From the NCBI GenBank assembly GCA_030576275.1, contig JALIBN010000009.1:1-64000 (forward strand): a stretch of DNA of 64,000 bases. The letters run 5' to 3'. The notes beneath the pieces are model-generated. The model was not told where the DNA came from and ran no database searches. It saw only the letters and a program-made list of their open reading frames with translations. Position numbers and translations under genes: made by a program. Shown one piece after another: positions 25,768 to 35,383 of the stretch. This stretch comes from Pseudomonadota bacterium (lineage in GTDB: Bacteria > Pseudomonadota > Gammaproteobacteria > Nitrosococcales > Methylophagaceae). The number at the start of each line of letters is the position of its first letter. The first letter of the stretch is position 1.

Positions 25768-28700
25768 ATGTACCTCAATAACATGGCCTCATCAGAATTA
25801 TCAAACCCACTCGCACCACAATTACCAAGTCGCCCCACCGACGTGTTTCAGGCAGGACAGCTTTATGGTAGTTCGCAAGGCTTGTTATTAGCCAAAACAG
25901 CACAACAGCATACGGGACCTATTTTAGTATTAACAGATGATACGGCAGCAGCGCATCGTTTAGAGTTGGAAGCCAAGTTTTATCTCGGCGAAAATTCCTT
26001 ACCGATTATGCATTTTCCCGATTGGGAAACCCTACCCTACGACACGTTCTCTCCACACCAAGATATCATCTCTGAACGCTTAGAAGCATTACATAAACTG
26101 CCCGACTTTAAACGGGGTATTTTATTAGTACCCATCGCCACGTTAATGCACCGTATAGCACCGCGTGATTTTTTAGCGGGCAATACACTAATGCTTTCCA
26201 CTGGCGATCAGTTTGATATTGAAATATGGCGTCTTAAGCTAGAGAAAGCCGGCTATCGTTACGTTTCACAAGTGATGGAGCATGGCGAGTTTGCCGTGCG
26301 TGGTGCCATTATCGATCTATTTCCAATGGGTAGTAAGCACCCCTACCGCATTGATTTATTTGATGATGAGATCGATACCTTAAGAACCTTTGACCCAGAA
26401 ACACAACGTTCTATCAATACGATTGATACCATCCAATTATTACCGGCACGCGAATTCCCTGTAACCGAAGATAGTATTCATCTTTTTCGCCAACAATTTC
26501 GCCGTCATTTTGAGGGTGATCCACAGCGTAGCTTCATCTATCGAGAAGTCACTGACGGCAATATGCCTGGCGGTATTGAATATTATTTGCCACTATTTTT
26601 TGAAAAAACACAGGGCTTAATCGACTATTTACCAAGTGATACCCTACTTTTTAATATCAATGAACCCCATCATGCCGCCGCATCTTTCTGGCAAGAAATA
26701 AACCAACGTTATCAACAACATCATGTCGATAGAGAACGGCCGTTACTCGCTCCCAATGAGATGTTTTTCCCAGTTGAAGAGTTATTTTCTCGCTTTAAAA
26801 ACTACCAACGCCTTAACATTCAAACCTTTGAGCTTGAACCAAAACAAGGCTCGTATAACTACAACACCGCCATCCCACCCCAACTTACCTTAAATGCACG
26901 TCATGACCATCCTTGTGATGCCCTGATTCAGTTTATTAATAATTTTGATGGCCGTATTTTATTCGCTGCAGAAACAGCTGGTCGACGCGAAACTTTGTTG
27001 TCCTTATTGCACGAGAATGCAATACAACCTGAAAAATATAAAAATTGGGATGATTTTCTCCAAGGTGATTCACCGTTAGGGATCACCATTGCCCCGCTCG
27101 AACACGGTTTAATCTTACAATACAATAATATTGCGCTTATTGCTGAACCTCAATTATTTGGTCAACAGGTCATGCAACGCCGGAGGAGAAGTCGTAAAAA
27201 ACGTGATGCTGATGCCGTTATCCGTAATCTGGCTGAACTTAATATCGGTGATGCAGTTGTTCATGAAGATCATGGTGTCGGCCGTTACCTTGGTTTACAA
27301 ACCTTAGATATCGGCGATGTTCATACTGAGTATGTCACCTTAGAATATGCCAAGGGCGACAAACTGTATGTGCCTGTTGCCGCATTAGATTTGATAAGTC
27401 GTTATTCTGGGGCGGCACCTGAGCTTGCCCCACTCCATCGACTTGGCTCGGGACAATGGGAAAAAGCTAAACGTAAAGCCTCTGAAAAAGTGCGAGATGT
27501 AGCTGCTGAGTTACTCGATATTTATGCGCAACGGGCTGCTCACAAAAAGCCGCCAATGGATCAGCCTGATGAACAATATGCCGCATTTACAGCAGCCTTT
27601 CCTTTTGAAACCACACCCGACCAACAAGATGCCATTGATGATGTAATCAAAGATATGACATCAGATAAACCTATGGATCGTCTCATTTGTGGTGATGTCG
27701 GTTTTGGGAAAACAGAAGTGGCCATGCGTGCCGCCTTCCTTGCGACTCAATCAGGCAAACAGGTGATGGTATTAGTACCTACAACACTATTAGCCCAACA
27801 ACATTACGAGAATTTCAAAGATCGCTTTGCCGATTGGCCAATTCACGTAGAAGTCATGTCGCGCTTTCGTTCAAAAAAACAACTTGATACTGTTAAATCA
27901 TCTATGAGTGATGGTACCGCCGACATCATTATCGGTACCCATAAACTATTACAGCAAGATATTGATCCTAAACGTCTAGGCTTGTTTATTTTGGATGAAG
28001 AACATCGATTCGGTGTTACTCAAAAAGAACAAATCAAAAAATATCGCAGTGAAATTGATATTCTCACCCTAACGGCTACGCCGATACCACGTACCTTAAA
28101 TATGTCAATTTCAGGTATCCGTGACTTATCGATTATCGCCACGCCACCAGCGCGCCGTCTAGCCATTAAAACCTTTGTACAAGAGTGGAAGCCGGATAAT
28201 ATCCGTGAAGGGATGTTGCGTGAAATTAAACGTGGCGGCCAAGTTTATTTCTTACACAATAGAGTAGATGATATCGATCGTATGGCGCGTGAGATTGAAT
28301 TACTGGTGCCAGAAGCTAAAGTCGCCGTCGCCCATGGTCAAATGCGTGAACGTGAGCTAGAACAAGTCATGCTCGACTTTTACCACCAACGTTTTAATGT
28401 GCTGGTCTGCACCACGATTATCGAAACTGGTATCGATATTCCATCCGCCAATACCATTTTTATAGATCGCGCTGACAAACTCGGCCTAGCCCAGCTTTAT
28501 CAAATTCGTGGACGCGTCGGTCGCTCGCATCATCGAGCCTATGCCTACCTCATTGTACCACCACAAAAAGCGATGACCAAAGATGCTATCAAACGACTTG
28601 AAGCGATCGAATCACTCGAAGATTTGGGTGCTGGCTTCACCTTAGCGACTCATGACATGGAAATTCGTGGCGCAGGTGAATTATTAGGTGATGACCAAAG

Positions 28701-29256
28701 TGGTCAAATGCAAGAGATCGGCTTTGGTTTATATAATGAATTGCTGGAACGTGCGGTTAAAGCACTGAAATCAGGCAAAGATCCAAGTCTAAATCTTACC
28801 GATCGTCACTTTATAGAAATCGACTTGCATGTACCTGCGTTAATTCCAAGTGACTATTTACCTGATGTTCACACCCGACTTGTCTTGTATAAACGTATCT
28901 CTGCAGCCGCTGATAATGAAGCATTACGGGAGTTACAAGTCGAGATGATTGATCGTTTTGGTCTATTGCCGGAACAAGTACATACCTTATTTGCCATCCA
29001 TGAACTTCGATTCAAAGCCAAAGCTATAGGTATTCGTAAAATTGATGTTTATGAGCAAGGTGGTCGTATCATCTTTGACAAAACACCCAATATTGAACCT
29101 ATTGTGATTATTCAATTAATTCAAACTCAAGCGGCAAGATATAAACTCGATGGCCAAGATAAATTGCGTTTCATAGCAAATATGCCCGATGCAGACAGTC
29201 GACTCATCGCCTTGAATACTCTACTCGAGCTACTTGCCCCTGCCCACCAGCTGTAA
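25768..29256 (+). CDS. mfd: Transcription-repair coupling factor
   Basis: ATP-driven translocase that removes RNA polymerase stalled at DNA damage and recruits UvrA. The 1162 residues are full length: UvrB-homology N-terminus (FPDWETLPYDTFSPHQ), CarD-like RNA-polymerase interaction domain (about 490-550, GDAVVHEDHGVGRYLG), Walker A ICGDVGFGKTEVAMRA, DEEH box (LDEEHRFGVTQ), motif III TATPIPRTL, motif VI GRVGRSHHRAYAYL, and the TRCF C-terminal domain (FIEIDLHVPALIPSDYL). The ATG at 25783 is an alternative start; neither has a clear ribosome site. Divergent from uvrC, whose product acts in the same repair route. Confidence 0.97.
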   Translation: MYLNNMASSELSNPLAPQLPSRPTDVFQAGQLYGSSQGLLLAKTAQQHTGPILVLTDDTAAAHRLELEAKFYLGENSLPIMHFPDWETLPYDTFSPHQDIISERLEALHKLPDFKRGILLVPIATLMHRIAPRDFLAGNTLMLSTGDQFDIEIWRLKLEKAGYRYVSQVMEHGEFAVRGAIIDLFPMGSKHPYRIDLFDDEIDTLRTFDPETQRSINTIDTIQLLPAREFPVTEDSIHLFRQQFRRHFEGDPQRSFIYREVTDGNMPGGIEYYLPLFFEKTQGLIDYLPSDTLLFNINEPHHAAASFWQEINQRYQQHHVDRERPLLAPNEMFFPVEELFSRFKNYQRLNIQTFELEPKQGSYNYNTAIPPQLTLNARHDHPCDALIQFINNFDGRILFAAETAGRRETLLSLLHENAIQPEKYKNWDDFLQGDSPLGITIAPLEHGLILQYNNIALIAEPQLFGQQVMQRRRRSRKKRDADAVIRNLAELNIGDAVVHEDHGVGRYLGLQTLDIGDVHTEYVTLEYAKGDKLYVPVAALDLISRYSGAAPELAPLHRLGSGQWEKAKRKASEKVRDVAAELLDIYAQRAAHKKPPMDQPDEQYAAFTAAFPFETTPDQQDAIDDVIKDMTSDKPMDRLICGDVGFGKTEVAMRAAFLATQSGKQVMVLVPTTLLAQQHYENFKDRFADWPIHVEVMSRFRSKKQLDTVKSSMSDGTADIIIGTHKLLQQDIDPKRLGLFILDEEHRFGVTQKEQIKKYRSEIDILTLTATPIPRTLNMSISGIRDLSIIATPPARRLAIKTFVQEWKPDNIREGMLREIKRGGQVYFLHNRVDDIDRMAREIELLVPEAKVAVAHGQMRERELEQVMLDFYHQRFNVLVCTTIIETGIDIPSANTIFIDRADKLGLAQLYQIRGRVGRSHHRAYAYLIVPPQKAMTKDAIKRLEAIESLEDLGAGFTLATHDMEIRGAGELLGDDQSGQMQEIGFGLYNELLERAVKALKSGKDPSLNLTDRHFIEIDLHVPALIPSDYLPDVHTRLVLYKRISAAADNEALRELQVEMIDRFGLLPEQVHTLFAIHELRFKAKAIGIRKIDVYEQGGRIIFDKTPNIEPIVIIQLIQTQAARYKLDGQDKLRFIANMPDADSRLIALNTLLELLAPAHQL

Positions 29257-29309
29257 GCTATGATAATACGGTCTTTATACAGTACAATGTACAATAATTT
29301 AGACATGAG

Positions 29310-29612
29310 ATGAGCAAGCCCACCATGAGTATTTCTGGCAAAGTCATTATCCAAGGCATTACTGAGAGTGGTGGTACGTTCCGCCCAAGTGACTGGGCTG
29401 AGCGCCTGTGTGGTGCAGTCGCTAGCTACGGGCCAGGACGACGAATCATCTTTCATCCCCACGTAAAACTAGCCGCAATGGAAGGCATTAAATGCGTGGT
29501 GATTGATGCATCTCTCGAAGAAGAAGATGAAATGCTATTTGAATTTCTCACTGATTTTGCTCATGAAAATAAATTACAAATTTTACGCACGGACCAATTC
29601 CCACTTAATTAA
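29310..29612 (+). CDS. DUF3579 family protein
   Basis: Small soluble protein of 100 residues matching DUF3579: GKVIIQGITESGGTFRPSDW, AERLCGAV, then a KCVVIDASLEEEDEM..FEFL block. The function of the family is unknown. It begins 53 bp after mfd on the same strand. The ATG at 29310 follows a GAG, and a second ATG five codons on is possible. No terminator is obvious after the stop. Confidence 0.85.
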   Translation: MSKPTMSISGKVIIQGITESGGTFRPSDWAERLCGAVASYGPGRRIIFHPHVKLAAMEGIKCVVIDASLEEEDEMLFEFLTDFAHENKLQILRTDQFPLN

Positions 29613-29977
29613 CTTGGTATGTAAGTCAACGTCAAATAATCTCAGTAAAATATTTTTTATCTGTTTGATATAAAGTAAATCTTGGTTACATGTGGATTAA
29701 GAGCTTTTCTCATACCCACTAATCATAGCTTTTGCTGTAATTTCAAGTATAAATTGCGATTTAAAACTCTAAAATAAAAGTAATAACTGTGCTTTAGACT
29801 TAAAAATACTACCTTGCCGTAATGTATTTTCTATTTTCTTCGACCAAGTAAGAATCTTGGCATTTAATCTGTAGCGCCCAAGTTAGAAATCTTTGCTCTA
29901 CCCTACTGACACGCTTAACAACATAGTATGTTGCTATCTTGTTAGACTCCGCTAAGAGCTAGGCCTAACAAGATTTG
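29613..29977. other. Intergenic region between convergent genes
   Basis: About 365 bp AT-rich sequence between the DUF3579 gene and the end of the Yip1-family gene. No gene, strong hairpin or repeat was seen. Confidence 0.5.
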
Positions 29978-30571
29978 CTAAACAACTATACTCCAGATAA
30001 TAACGGTGGCAACATTAAAGCAAACCATCATGCACAAGCCTGCAGATACAATCGAAGTGGCGACAATAAAACCTTTACCTTCAGGTATATTCATATATAT
30101 AGGTATACCTATATATAATAAGTATAGGCTGTAGAACACCGCCGCCATTAGCACCATCATACATAACCATACAATCGGTAAGAAGCCGACTAATCCGGCC
30201 ATATACATGGGTGTAGCCGTGTAGGTGACAAAGATGAAACAACGTTCAAAACTAGCCTCTGTTCCAAAAGCTCTTTCCATTGCAAAGGTAAAATAAGCCA
30301 TTAATAATGTTGCAACAACGATCAGTACATAGAAAGCCACAGCCATAAGAAAGGCATAGCCCATTGCCACTTTATTATAGTCTGTGCCCGACAGACTCCA
30401 GCCTACTTGGGTAAGACCTATAAGGAATGAGATGGCAGGAACTGCGGCAAAAAAGATTAATCGTGTAAGACCGAATTGAGTTAGATCCGTTTTTTCATCA
30501 CTGATAGATTTCCACTCGACTCGCGGGACTGAGAACAAACCAAAAAAATGTTTTTTATGACGTGTATACAT
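29978..30571 (-). CDS. Yip1-domain membrane protein
   Basis: Integral membrane protein of 197 residues with five hydrophobic helices spaced as in the bacterial Yip1 (DUF1282) family; a short N-terminus with a W.SI motif (VEWKSISDEKTDLTQF) precedes helix 1. Function unknown. An AAGGGA box before ATG supports the start. It is downstream of cyoE by about 110 bp on the same strand and may be read from the oxidase operon, but it is not a known oxidase factor. Confidence 0.8.
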   Translation of the reverse strand: MYTRHKKHFFGLFSVPRVEWKSISDEKTDLTQFGLTRLIFFAAVPAISFLIGLTQVGWSLSGTDYNKVAMGYAFLMAVAFYVLIVVATLLMAYFTFAMERAFGTEASFERCFIFVTYTATPMYMAGLVGFLPIVWLCMMVLMAAVFYSLYLLYIGIPIYMNIPEGKGFIVATSIVSAGLCMMVCFNVATVIIWSIVV

Positions 30572-30684
30572 AAACTTTTCCCTTAAATAATGTAACTAAA
30601 AATAAACATATCTAGGCAACCACAACTTTATGCCTTTTTATAAGTAGATACAAGCTACTTACAGCATATTATTGCGTTGTAACT

Positions 30685-31593
30685 TTAGATTAAACTCATT
30701 ATAAAATGGTCACTAAACAGCAAAATAAACAACCAAAACAGATACTTAATCGAGTACTTAAATAATTGGAAAGGTGCTTGTACTTGTTCTCTATCAAACA
30801 ATTGCTTCACCATCCATAATTGGCGTAAATTCAGCACTAATACACCCGCCAAATATAATAAACCACTCATACCTGAAACAAATGGCAGTAATGTCACCGC
30901 AAAGAGTAAAAGGCTATACAATAAAATCTGTATCCGAGTGTATTGTTCGCCATGGGTAACAGGTAACATTGGAATGTCGGCCTTGGCATATTCATCCTTT
31001 TTATGCAGTGCCAGCGCCCAAAAATGCGGTGGAGTCCAGATGAAGATGATAATAACCAGTAACAATCCATTCGAATCTACCTGTCCTGTCACTGCTGTCC
31101 AGCCCAAGAGTGGTGGCATCGCACCAGCCAAACCGCCGATGGTTATATTTTGTGGGGTTGCTCGTTTTAAAAACAACGTATAAATCACCGCATAACCGAT
31201 CAAGGAAAACAGCGTTAGCCATGCCGTAGTATGGTTGACTTTAAACCACAATATGCCAAGCCCAATCATAGCTAATAGGCTTGCGAACAATAAAGCTTGT
31301 AGTGGAGTAATAAGCCCTTTCACTATGGGCCTATGTTTGGTTCTAGCCATTTTGGCGTCAAGGCGATGATCGATAATATGATTAATAGCCGCGCCACTGG
31401 CCGCACACATACCTATTCCCAATAAGGCAAGATTCAATTGCATGAGATCAGGCAAAGCAGGTGTCGCCAAAAAAGCACCCACTAAAGCAGTGATCAACAT
31501 CAGCAACACGACTTTAGGTTTACATAATGCTAAATAGTCTTTCCAATTCGCCTTAATTGAAGTACCCATTAAACTCATTAACTCTTCCATCAC
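30685..31593 (-). CDS. cyoE: Protoheme IX farnesyltransferase (heme O synthase)
   Basis: Transfers a farnesyl group to heme B, giving heme O. UbiA-type prenyltransferase of 302 residues with about nine membrane helices. Signatures are LALCKPKVVLLMLITALVGA near the N-terminus and the Asp-rich motif NHIIDHRLDAKMARTKHRP (about 91-109), plus a second loop HKKDEYAKADIPMLPV. It works with CtaA, encoded upstream, to make heme A for the aa3-type oxidase. Several Met codons occur near the start; the second or later ones are possible. Last assembly gene of the oxidase locus (ctaB in other nomenclature). Confidence 0.95.
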   Translation of the reverse strand: MMEELMSLMGTSIKANWKDYLALCKPKVVLLMLITALVGAFLATPALPDLMQLNLALLGIGMCAASGAAINHIIDHRLDAKMARTKHRPIVKGLITPLQALLFASLLAMIGLGILWFKVNHTTAWLTLFSLIGYAVIYTLFLKRATPQNITIGGLAGAMPPLLGWTAVTGQVDSNGLLLVIIIFIWTPPHFWALALHKKDEYAKADIPMLPVTHGEQYTRIQILLYSLLLFAVTLLPFVSGMSGLLYLAGVLVLNLRQLWMVKQLFDREQVQAPFQLFKYSIKYLFWLFILLFSDHFIMSLI

Positions 31594-31633
31594 ATTCCCC
31601 TATGACTTACCGACATCGGAACAAACATTATCT

Positions 31634-32590
31634 CTAGTGGTTATTGCTATTCATTTTGGATAGCAAAATATAATTAATATAAACAACATTCAGCAACAAG
31701 ATTGCTGCGCCCGTATTGTGTGCTAATGCAAGTGGCAACGGTAATAATAACAACGCATTTGCGATGCCTATCCCTATCTGCACAAACGTTAATGCTAGTA
31801 ATATTGCAACTGGAATTCTGGCGTCAGAAAATGACCATAATCGCGCACATAAAGTGACGACAGTAAGCAATAACACTAAAGCAAAAATCCGATGTACAAC
31901 CTGTATCGTTACTACTGATTGTGCTGACAGCAAGCCACCACCTAGATAATTGTGATCGTGTATTTGAGTAATATTAAACGCTACTGCCAGATTCATATCA
32001 GGTAACCATTGCTGCTGACAGGTAGGGAAATCCGGACATGCTAGCCCTGCATAATTACTACTGGTCCAGCCTCCAATTGCTATTTGAACACTTAATAAAA
32101 TTAGCACGACTAAAGCCAGTGATTTTAGTTTTGCTGGTATCGTGACTGGTTTCACCGATCGCAACTGTAATACCAATAAAAATAACAATGCTAATGTCGC
32201 CATACCACCGAGCAGATGTAACGTCACTACCTGTGGTAACAGTTTCATGGTGACCGTCAACATACCAAATAGCCCTTGCACAATAACCAATGCCAACAAC
32301 CCTAGACTAAGTAGCTTTACGGTACTGCTTAATGCTTTATCAACTTGGATTTTTACTGCGATGATCAAAATGGCTAATCCCAAAGCAGAAGCCAGATAAC
32401 GATGTATCATTTCCATCCAAGCCTTAGCATTATCTTCGGCCAGCAAACCACTTTTAGGTGGCGTTATTTGTCCATAACAACCAGGCCAATCAGGACAGGC
32501 TAAACCAGCATCTAACAAACGTGTTAATGCACCTAATGTCACAACCACAAAGGCCATCACCAATGTTATTTTGCATAAGGTTTTTGTCAT
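31634..32590 (-). CDS. ctaA: Heme A synthase (COX15/CtaA)
   Basis: Oxidises heme O to heme A in the inner membrane. 318 residues with eight predicted helices in two similar halves. The first half has the RLLDAGLACPDWPGCYGQ motif and a WMEMIHRYLASALGL heme-ligand helix; the second half has YAGLACPDFPTCQQQWLPD and a VVHRIFALVLLL helix. The paired Cys motifs after each first helix are family marks. It lies 40 bp before cyoE and 9 bp after the thioredoxin-like gene. Its presence means the oxidase uses heme A. Confidence 0.95.
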   Translation of the reverse strand: MTKTLCKITLVMAFVVVTLGALTRLLDAGLACPDWPGCYGQITPPKSGLLAEDNAKAWMEMIHRYLASALGLAILIIAVKIQVDKALSSTVKLLSLGLLALVIVQGLFGMLTVTMKLLPQVVTLHLLGGMATLALLFLLVLQLRSVKPVTIPAKLKSLALVVLILLSVQIAIGGWTSSNYAGLACPDFPTCQQQWLPDMNLAVAFNITQIHDHNYLGGGLLSAQSVVTIQVVHRIFALVLLLTVVTLCARLWSFSDARIPVAILLALTFVQIGIGIANALLLLPLPLALAHNTGAAILLLNVVYINYILLSKMNSNNH

Positions 32591-32599
32591 CTCTATCCC

Positions 32600-33157
32600 T
32601 TAGCCTATCCTTGATATTTTCAATAACCACTTTAAATCAGACATGACCTGCCTAGCTGTTAGCTCTGGTGGAAAGCGCATCACTAATGTGCCGGTTGGAT
32701 CAATCAACCATACACTCTGATCTTGCCAAGACAATGCTTGTTTATTAAACCAACTTAAAATATTGTTGTTATGTATTACTGATACTTCAGTAAAATCAAT
32801 ATAGCTTGTTAAATTTTCGGTTTCAAACTCGTTCTGCGTGGTTAACCAGATTGGTTGTATCCGCTCATAAAATTTACCCATCGACTTATGTAATTGCTGC
32901 ATCCGATAAACCTGCTGTTGGCATAAGCTATTACAGTCTTCACTAATCACTAATAAGCCCCATTTGCCTTGTTGTATATTGGTCAAGGTCTCCGGAACAT
33001 GAATGCCAGATGGCGCTAATATGCCATTGTTTTTAGTAGCGTTGGGCATGCCAATCACAGAATAGGCCATAGCCAATGCAATCACGACAGGCAATAAGGT
33101 GATTATCCAAATGGCATTAAATGACCATTTTTTAGATATTTTATTAACTATGTTCAT
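32600..33157 (-). CDS. SCO-like membrane-anchored protein of the oxidase locus
   Basis: One N-terminal membrane helix (about 14-34) anchors a periplasmic thioredoxin-like domain; total 185 residues. A CXXXC pair occurs in SEDCNSLCQQQVYRMQQLH (about 73-91), as in the copper chaperone SCO1. The later QSVWLIDPTGTLVMRF strand resembles the end of a peroxiredoxin-type fold. The second conserved His of SCO proteins is not obvious. It overlaps the SURF1 gene by 14 nt and precedes ctaA. Proteins of this kind are common but poorly characterised in oxidase clusters. A role in CuA or CuB insertion is inference. Confidence 0.75.
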   Translation of the reverse strand: MNIVNKISKKWSFNAIWIITLLPVVIALAMAYSVIGMPNATKNNGILAPSGIHVPETLTNIQQGKWGLLVISEDCNSLCQQQVYRMQQLHKSMGKFYERIQPIWLTTQNEFETENLTSYIDFTEVSVIHNNNILSWFNKQALSWQDQSVWLIDPTGTLVMRFPPELTARQVMSDLKWLLKISRIG

Positions 33158-33896
33158 TGTCTTTGCGCTCTTGTCGACAAATATAAATAAAACCCCATAT
33201 ACATAAGGCGGCGATCATCAACCACTGAACGGCATATCCCACGTGCATCGGATATTTATTTTCTACCGCACTAGCTACCGGCATCAAGTTAGCAATAGAA
33301 TCATCAGCATATAAAACCCATGGTAATAAATCATAACCATAATGCTCACTTAATAAGGGTATTTGAACTTGCTGTAACACATGAGGCCAATTTGGATCCT
33401 CATTAGCCGCTTGTAGCATAAATCCAGGTTGCGGATTTTTTAGCATTCCTGTCACTTGAATTGGATTAGGAAGCTGCTCAAGCTCTGTCACCGCACTTCG
33501 CTTGGGTTGCCAACCTAAATTTACCAAGATCAGTACTTGCTTGCTTTGTACTGCAGCCAAAACATGCCAACCAACAGCACCGTTATAGATCTGATTATCT
33601 AGTAAAAAAAGCTGTTTTATTTCGCCTGTTATTGATACTTTTTGATACTGTTCAGAGCTTGCAGATAATGGTGTTGTTGGTTGTGATACTAATGTTAAAT
33701 AATGAGCATAACGTGCCGCTGAGGTCTGAGCCCGCTGCCACTGCCAATTAGATAATAAAAGACATAACAAGATGACACCGCCGACGAACACTAAATACGA
33801 CCACTGTATAGAGAGTTTCCAATTAAAAAATGACCCTATAAAACGCTGCGTTGCCACCGAATTACTCCCTAGTGTTAATGCTGTTATTTTCAACAT
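33144..33896 (-). CDS. SURF1-family oxidase assembly protein
   Basis: Inner-membrane factor that assists heme A insertion into subunit I. 250 residues with the SURF1 layout of two membrane helices flanking a periplasmic domain: helix 1 before LSNWQWQRAQTSAARY, middle motifs LLDNQIYNGAVGWHVL and VNLGW, a YAVQWLMIAALCIWGF helix 2 at the C-terminus. It lies between ctaE and the SCO-like gene in the same operon, overlapping the latter by 14 nt. Confidence 0.9.
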   Translation of the reverse strand: MLKITALTLGSNSVATQRFIGSFFNWKLSIQWSYLVFVGGVILLCLLLSNWQWQRAQTSAARYAHYLTLVSQPTTPLSASSEQYQKVSITGEIKQLFLLDNQIYNGAVGWHVLAAVQSKQVLILVNLGWQPKRSAVTELEQLPNPIQVTGMLKNPQPGFMLQAANEDPNWPHVLQQVQIPLLSEHYGYDLLPWVLYADDSIANLMPVASAVENKYPMHVGYAVQWLMIAALCIWGFIYICRQERKDNEHS

Positions 33897-33920
33897 TACT
33901 TACGACATTTTCTCACGTTG

Positions 33921-34811
33921 CTAAAGCACATACACCACCGTAAACAGTATTATCCAGACCACATCTACAAAATGCCAATACCAAGCTCCTGCTTCAAAGG
34001 CAAAGTGTTTTTCTTTGGTGAAATGGCCTTTGAAGACCCGAATTAATAAAACAAATAAAATAATACTGCCGATGGTGACATGCACCCCATGAAAACCAGT
34101 CAGTAAGAAAAATGTGGCGCCATAAATACCTGATCTTAGCGTGAGATCAAGATGTTGATACGCTTCTAAATATTCAACAACTTGTAAAGCAAGAAAGCTC
34201 AGACCAAGCATTAATGTAATGGTCAACCACAACTTAATCATGCCGCGCTTACCGAGTTTAAGTGCTTTATGTGCCAAGGTTAAGGTCAGGCTTGAAGTCA
34301 GTAGAAGCACGGTATTAATCACCGGCACATGCCATGGATTGATAATCTCTTTTATTGGTGGAAATTGTTCGGTATCAGGTGCACTCAATAATGGCCATAC
34401 TGCTGTAAAATCTGGCCATAACATATGGGCAATGCCTTTATCCCCCTCGCCGCCTAGCCAAGGCAGGGCAAAAAATCGCACATAAAATAAAGCACCAAAA
34501 AAAGCGAAAAAGAACATCACCTCAGAAAAAATAAACCAAGACATGCCAAACCGAAATGAAAAATCTAATTGTCGTGAATATAAACCTTTACGCGTTTCTG
34601 CAATGACATTAGCAAACCATCCATACATCATGCCAGCCATAATCATCACACCTGAATATAGTATGATCTGGCTAAATAGGCTTACCTGTCCTTGCTGCAT
34701 GCTATGCAGTGTTAGCGCTGTGCCACCGAGCGTACAGAACAATCCAACCGCACCAATAATAGGCCAATGGCTTTGCGGTGGGACGTAATAGTGTTCTGGA
34801 GAATGGTCCAT
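33921..34811 (-). CDS. ctaE: Cytochrome c oxidase subunit III
   Basis: Core subunit without metal centres, 296 residues and seven helices. Family marks: HYYVPPQSHWPIIGAVGLF at the N-terminus, RFGMSWFIFSEVMFFFAFF (conserved Glu of helix III), FLLTGFHGVHVTIGSI and FAFEAGAWYWHFVDVVWI at the C-terminus. It follows ctaG by 29 bp and precedes the SURF1 gene. The order ctaC-ctaD-ctaG-ctaE is standard. Confidence 0.97.
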   Translation of the reverse strand: MDHSPEHYYVPPQSHWPIIGAVGLFCTLGGTALTLHSMQQGQVSLFSQIILYSGVMIMAGMMYGWFANVIAETRKGLYSRQLDFSFRFGMSWFIFSEVMFFFAFFGALFYVRFFALPWLGGEGDKGIAHMLWPDFTAVWPLLSAPDTEQFPPIKEIINPWHVPVINTVLLLTSSLTLTLAHKALKLGKRGMIKLWLTITLMLGLSFLALQVVEYLEAYQHLDLTLRSGIYGATFFLLTGFHGVHVTIGSIILFVLLIRVFKGHFTKEKHFAFEAGAWYWHFVDVVWIILFTVVYVL

Positions 34812-34840
34812 GGTCTGCCCCCTATTTTCCTTTGTATCAT

Positions 34841-35383
34841 TTACATATCGACCAGGTCGGTGCCGGTGATATCAGACAAGGTATAAGATAACGTTAGCTT
34901 GGTAATATCCCCAGGCAGCGACGCATCGATAAAAAATATCAATTCCATATCTTTGCTTTCACTTGCCCCCAAAGCTTGTTGCTGAAAACAAAAACATTCA
35001 ATTTTATGCAAATGTGATGCAGCTGCAGCTGGCGATACGCTAGGTATAGCCTGTGCAACTACAGCCTTATCATAAGTATTAACAACGCGAAATGACGTTA
35101 CTTTTCTCTCTCCTAACATTAGTTCCATAACCTCTTGCTTCGGAGAAAACTGCCAAGGAAGATTATCATTTCGATTAGCGATAAATTGCACGGTTACTGT
35201 TCGCGCATTATCACTCACCTCATTGGTTAACTCTCCTTGGTATTGGCCACTGGTTTTACCATTTAATCCCGTCACTTCACAAAATACTGTGTACAGTGGC
35301 ACCAACATAAAACCGAATACAAACATCAGCACAACAATAGAAATTAATCCTGCTGGTGATGAAGGTTTCAGAAAAAGTTTCAT
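34841..35383 (-). CDS. ctaG: Cytochrome c oxidase assembly protein Cox11/CtaG
   Basis: Copper chaperone that delivers Cu to the CuB site of subunit I. 180 residues: one membrane helix at the N-terminus (about 13-31), then a periplasmic immunoglobulin-like domain with the copper-binding IECFCFQQQALG motif (about 128-139) and the conserved VFCEVTGLNGKTSGQ segment after the helix. The ATG overlaps the ctaD stop by four bases (ATGA), so it is translationally coupled to subunit I. Confidence 0.95.
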   Translation of the reverse strand: MKLFLKPSSPAGLISIVVLMFVFGFMLVPLYTVFCEVTGLNGKTSGQYQGELTNEVSDNARTVTVQFIANRNDNLPWQFSPKQEVMELMLGERKVTSFRVVNTYDKAVVAQAIPSVSPAAAASHLHKIECFCFQQQALGASESKDMELIFFIDASLPGDITKLTLSYTLSDITGTDLVDM

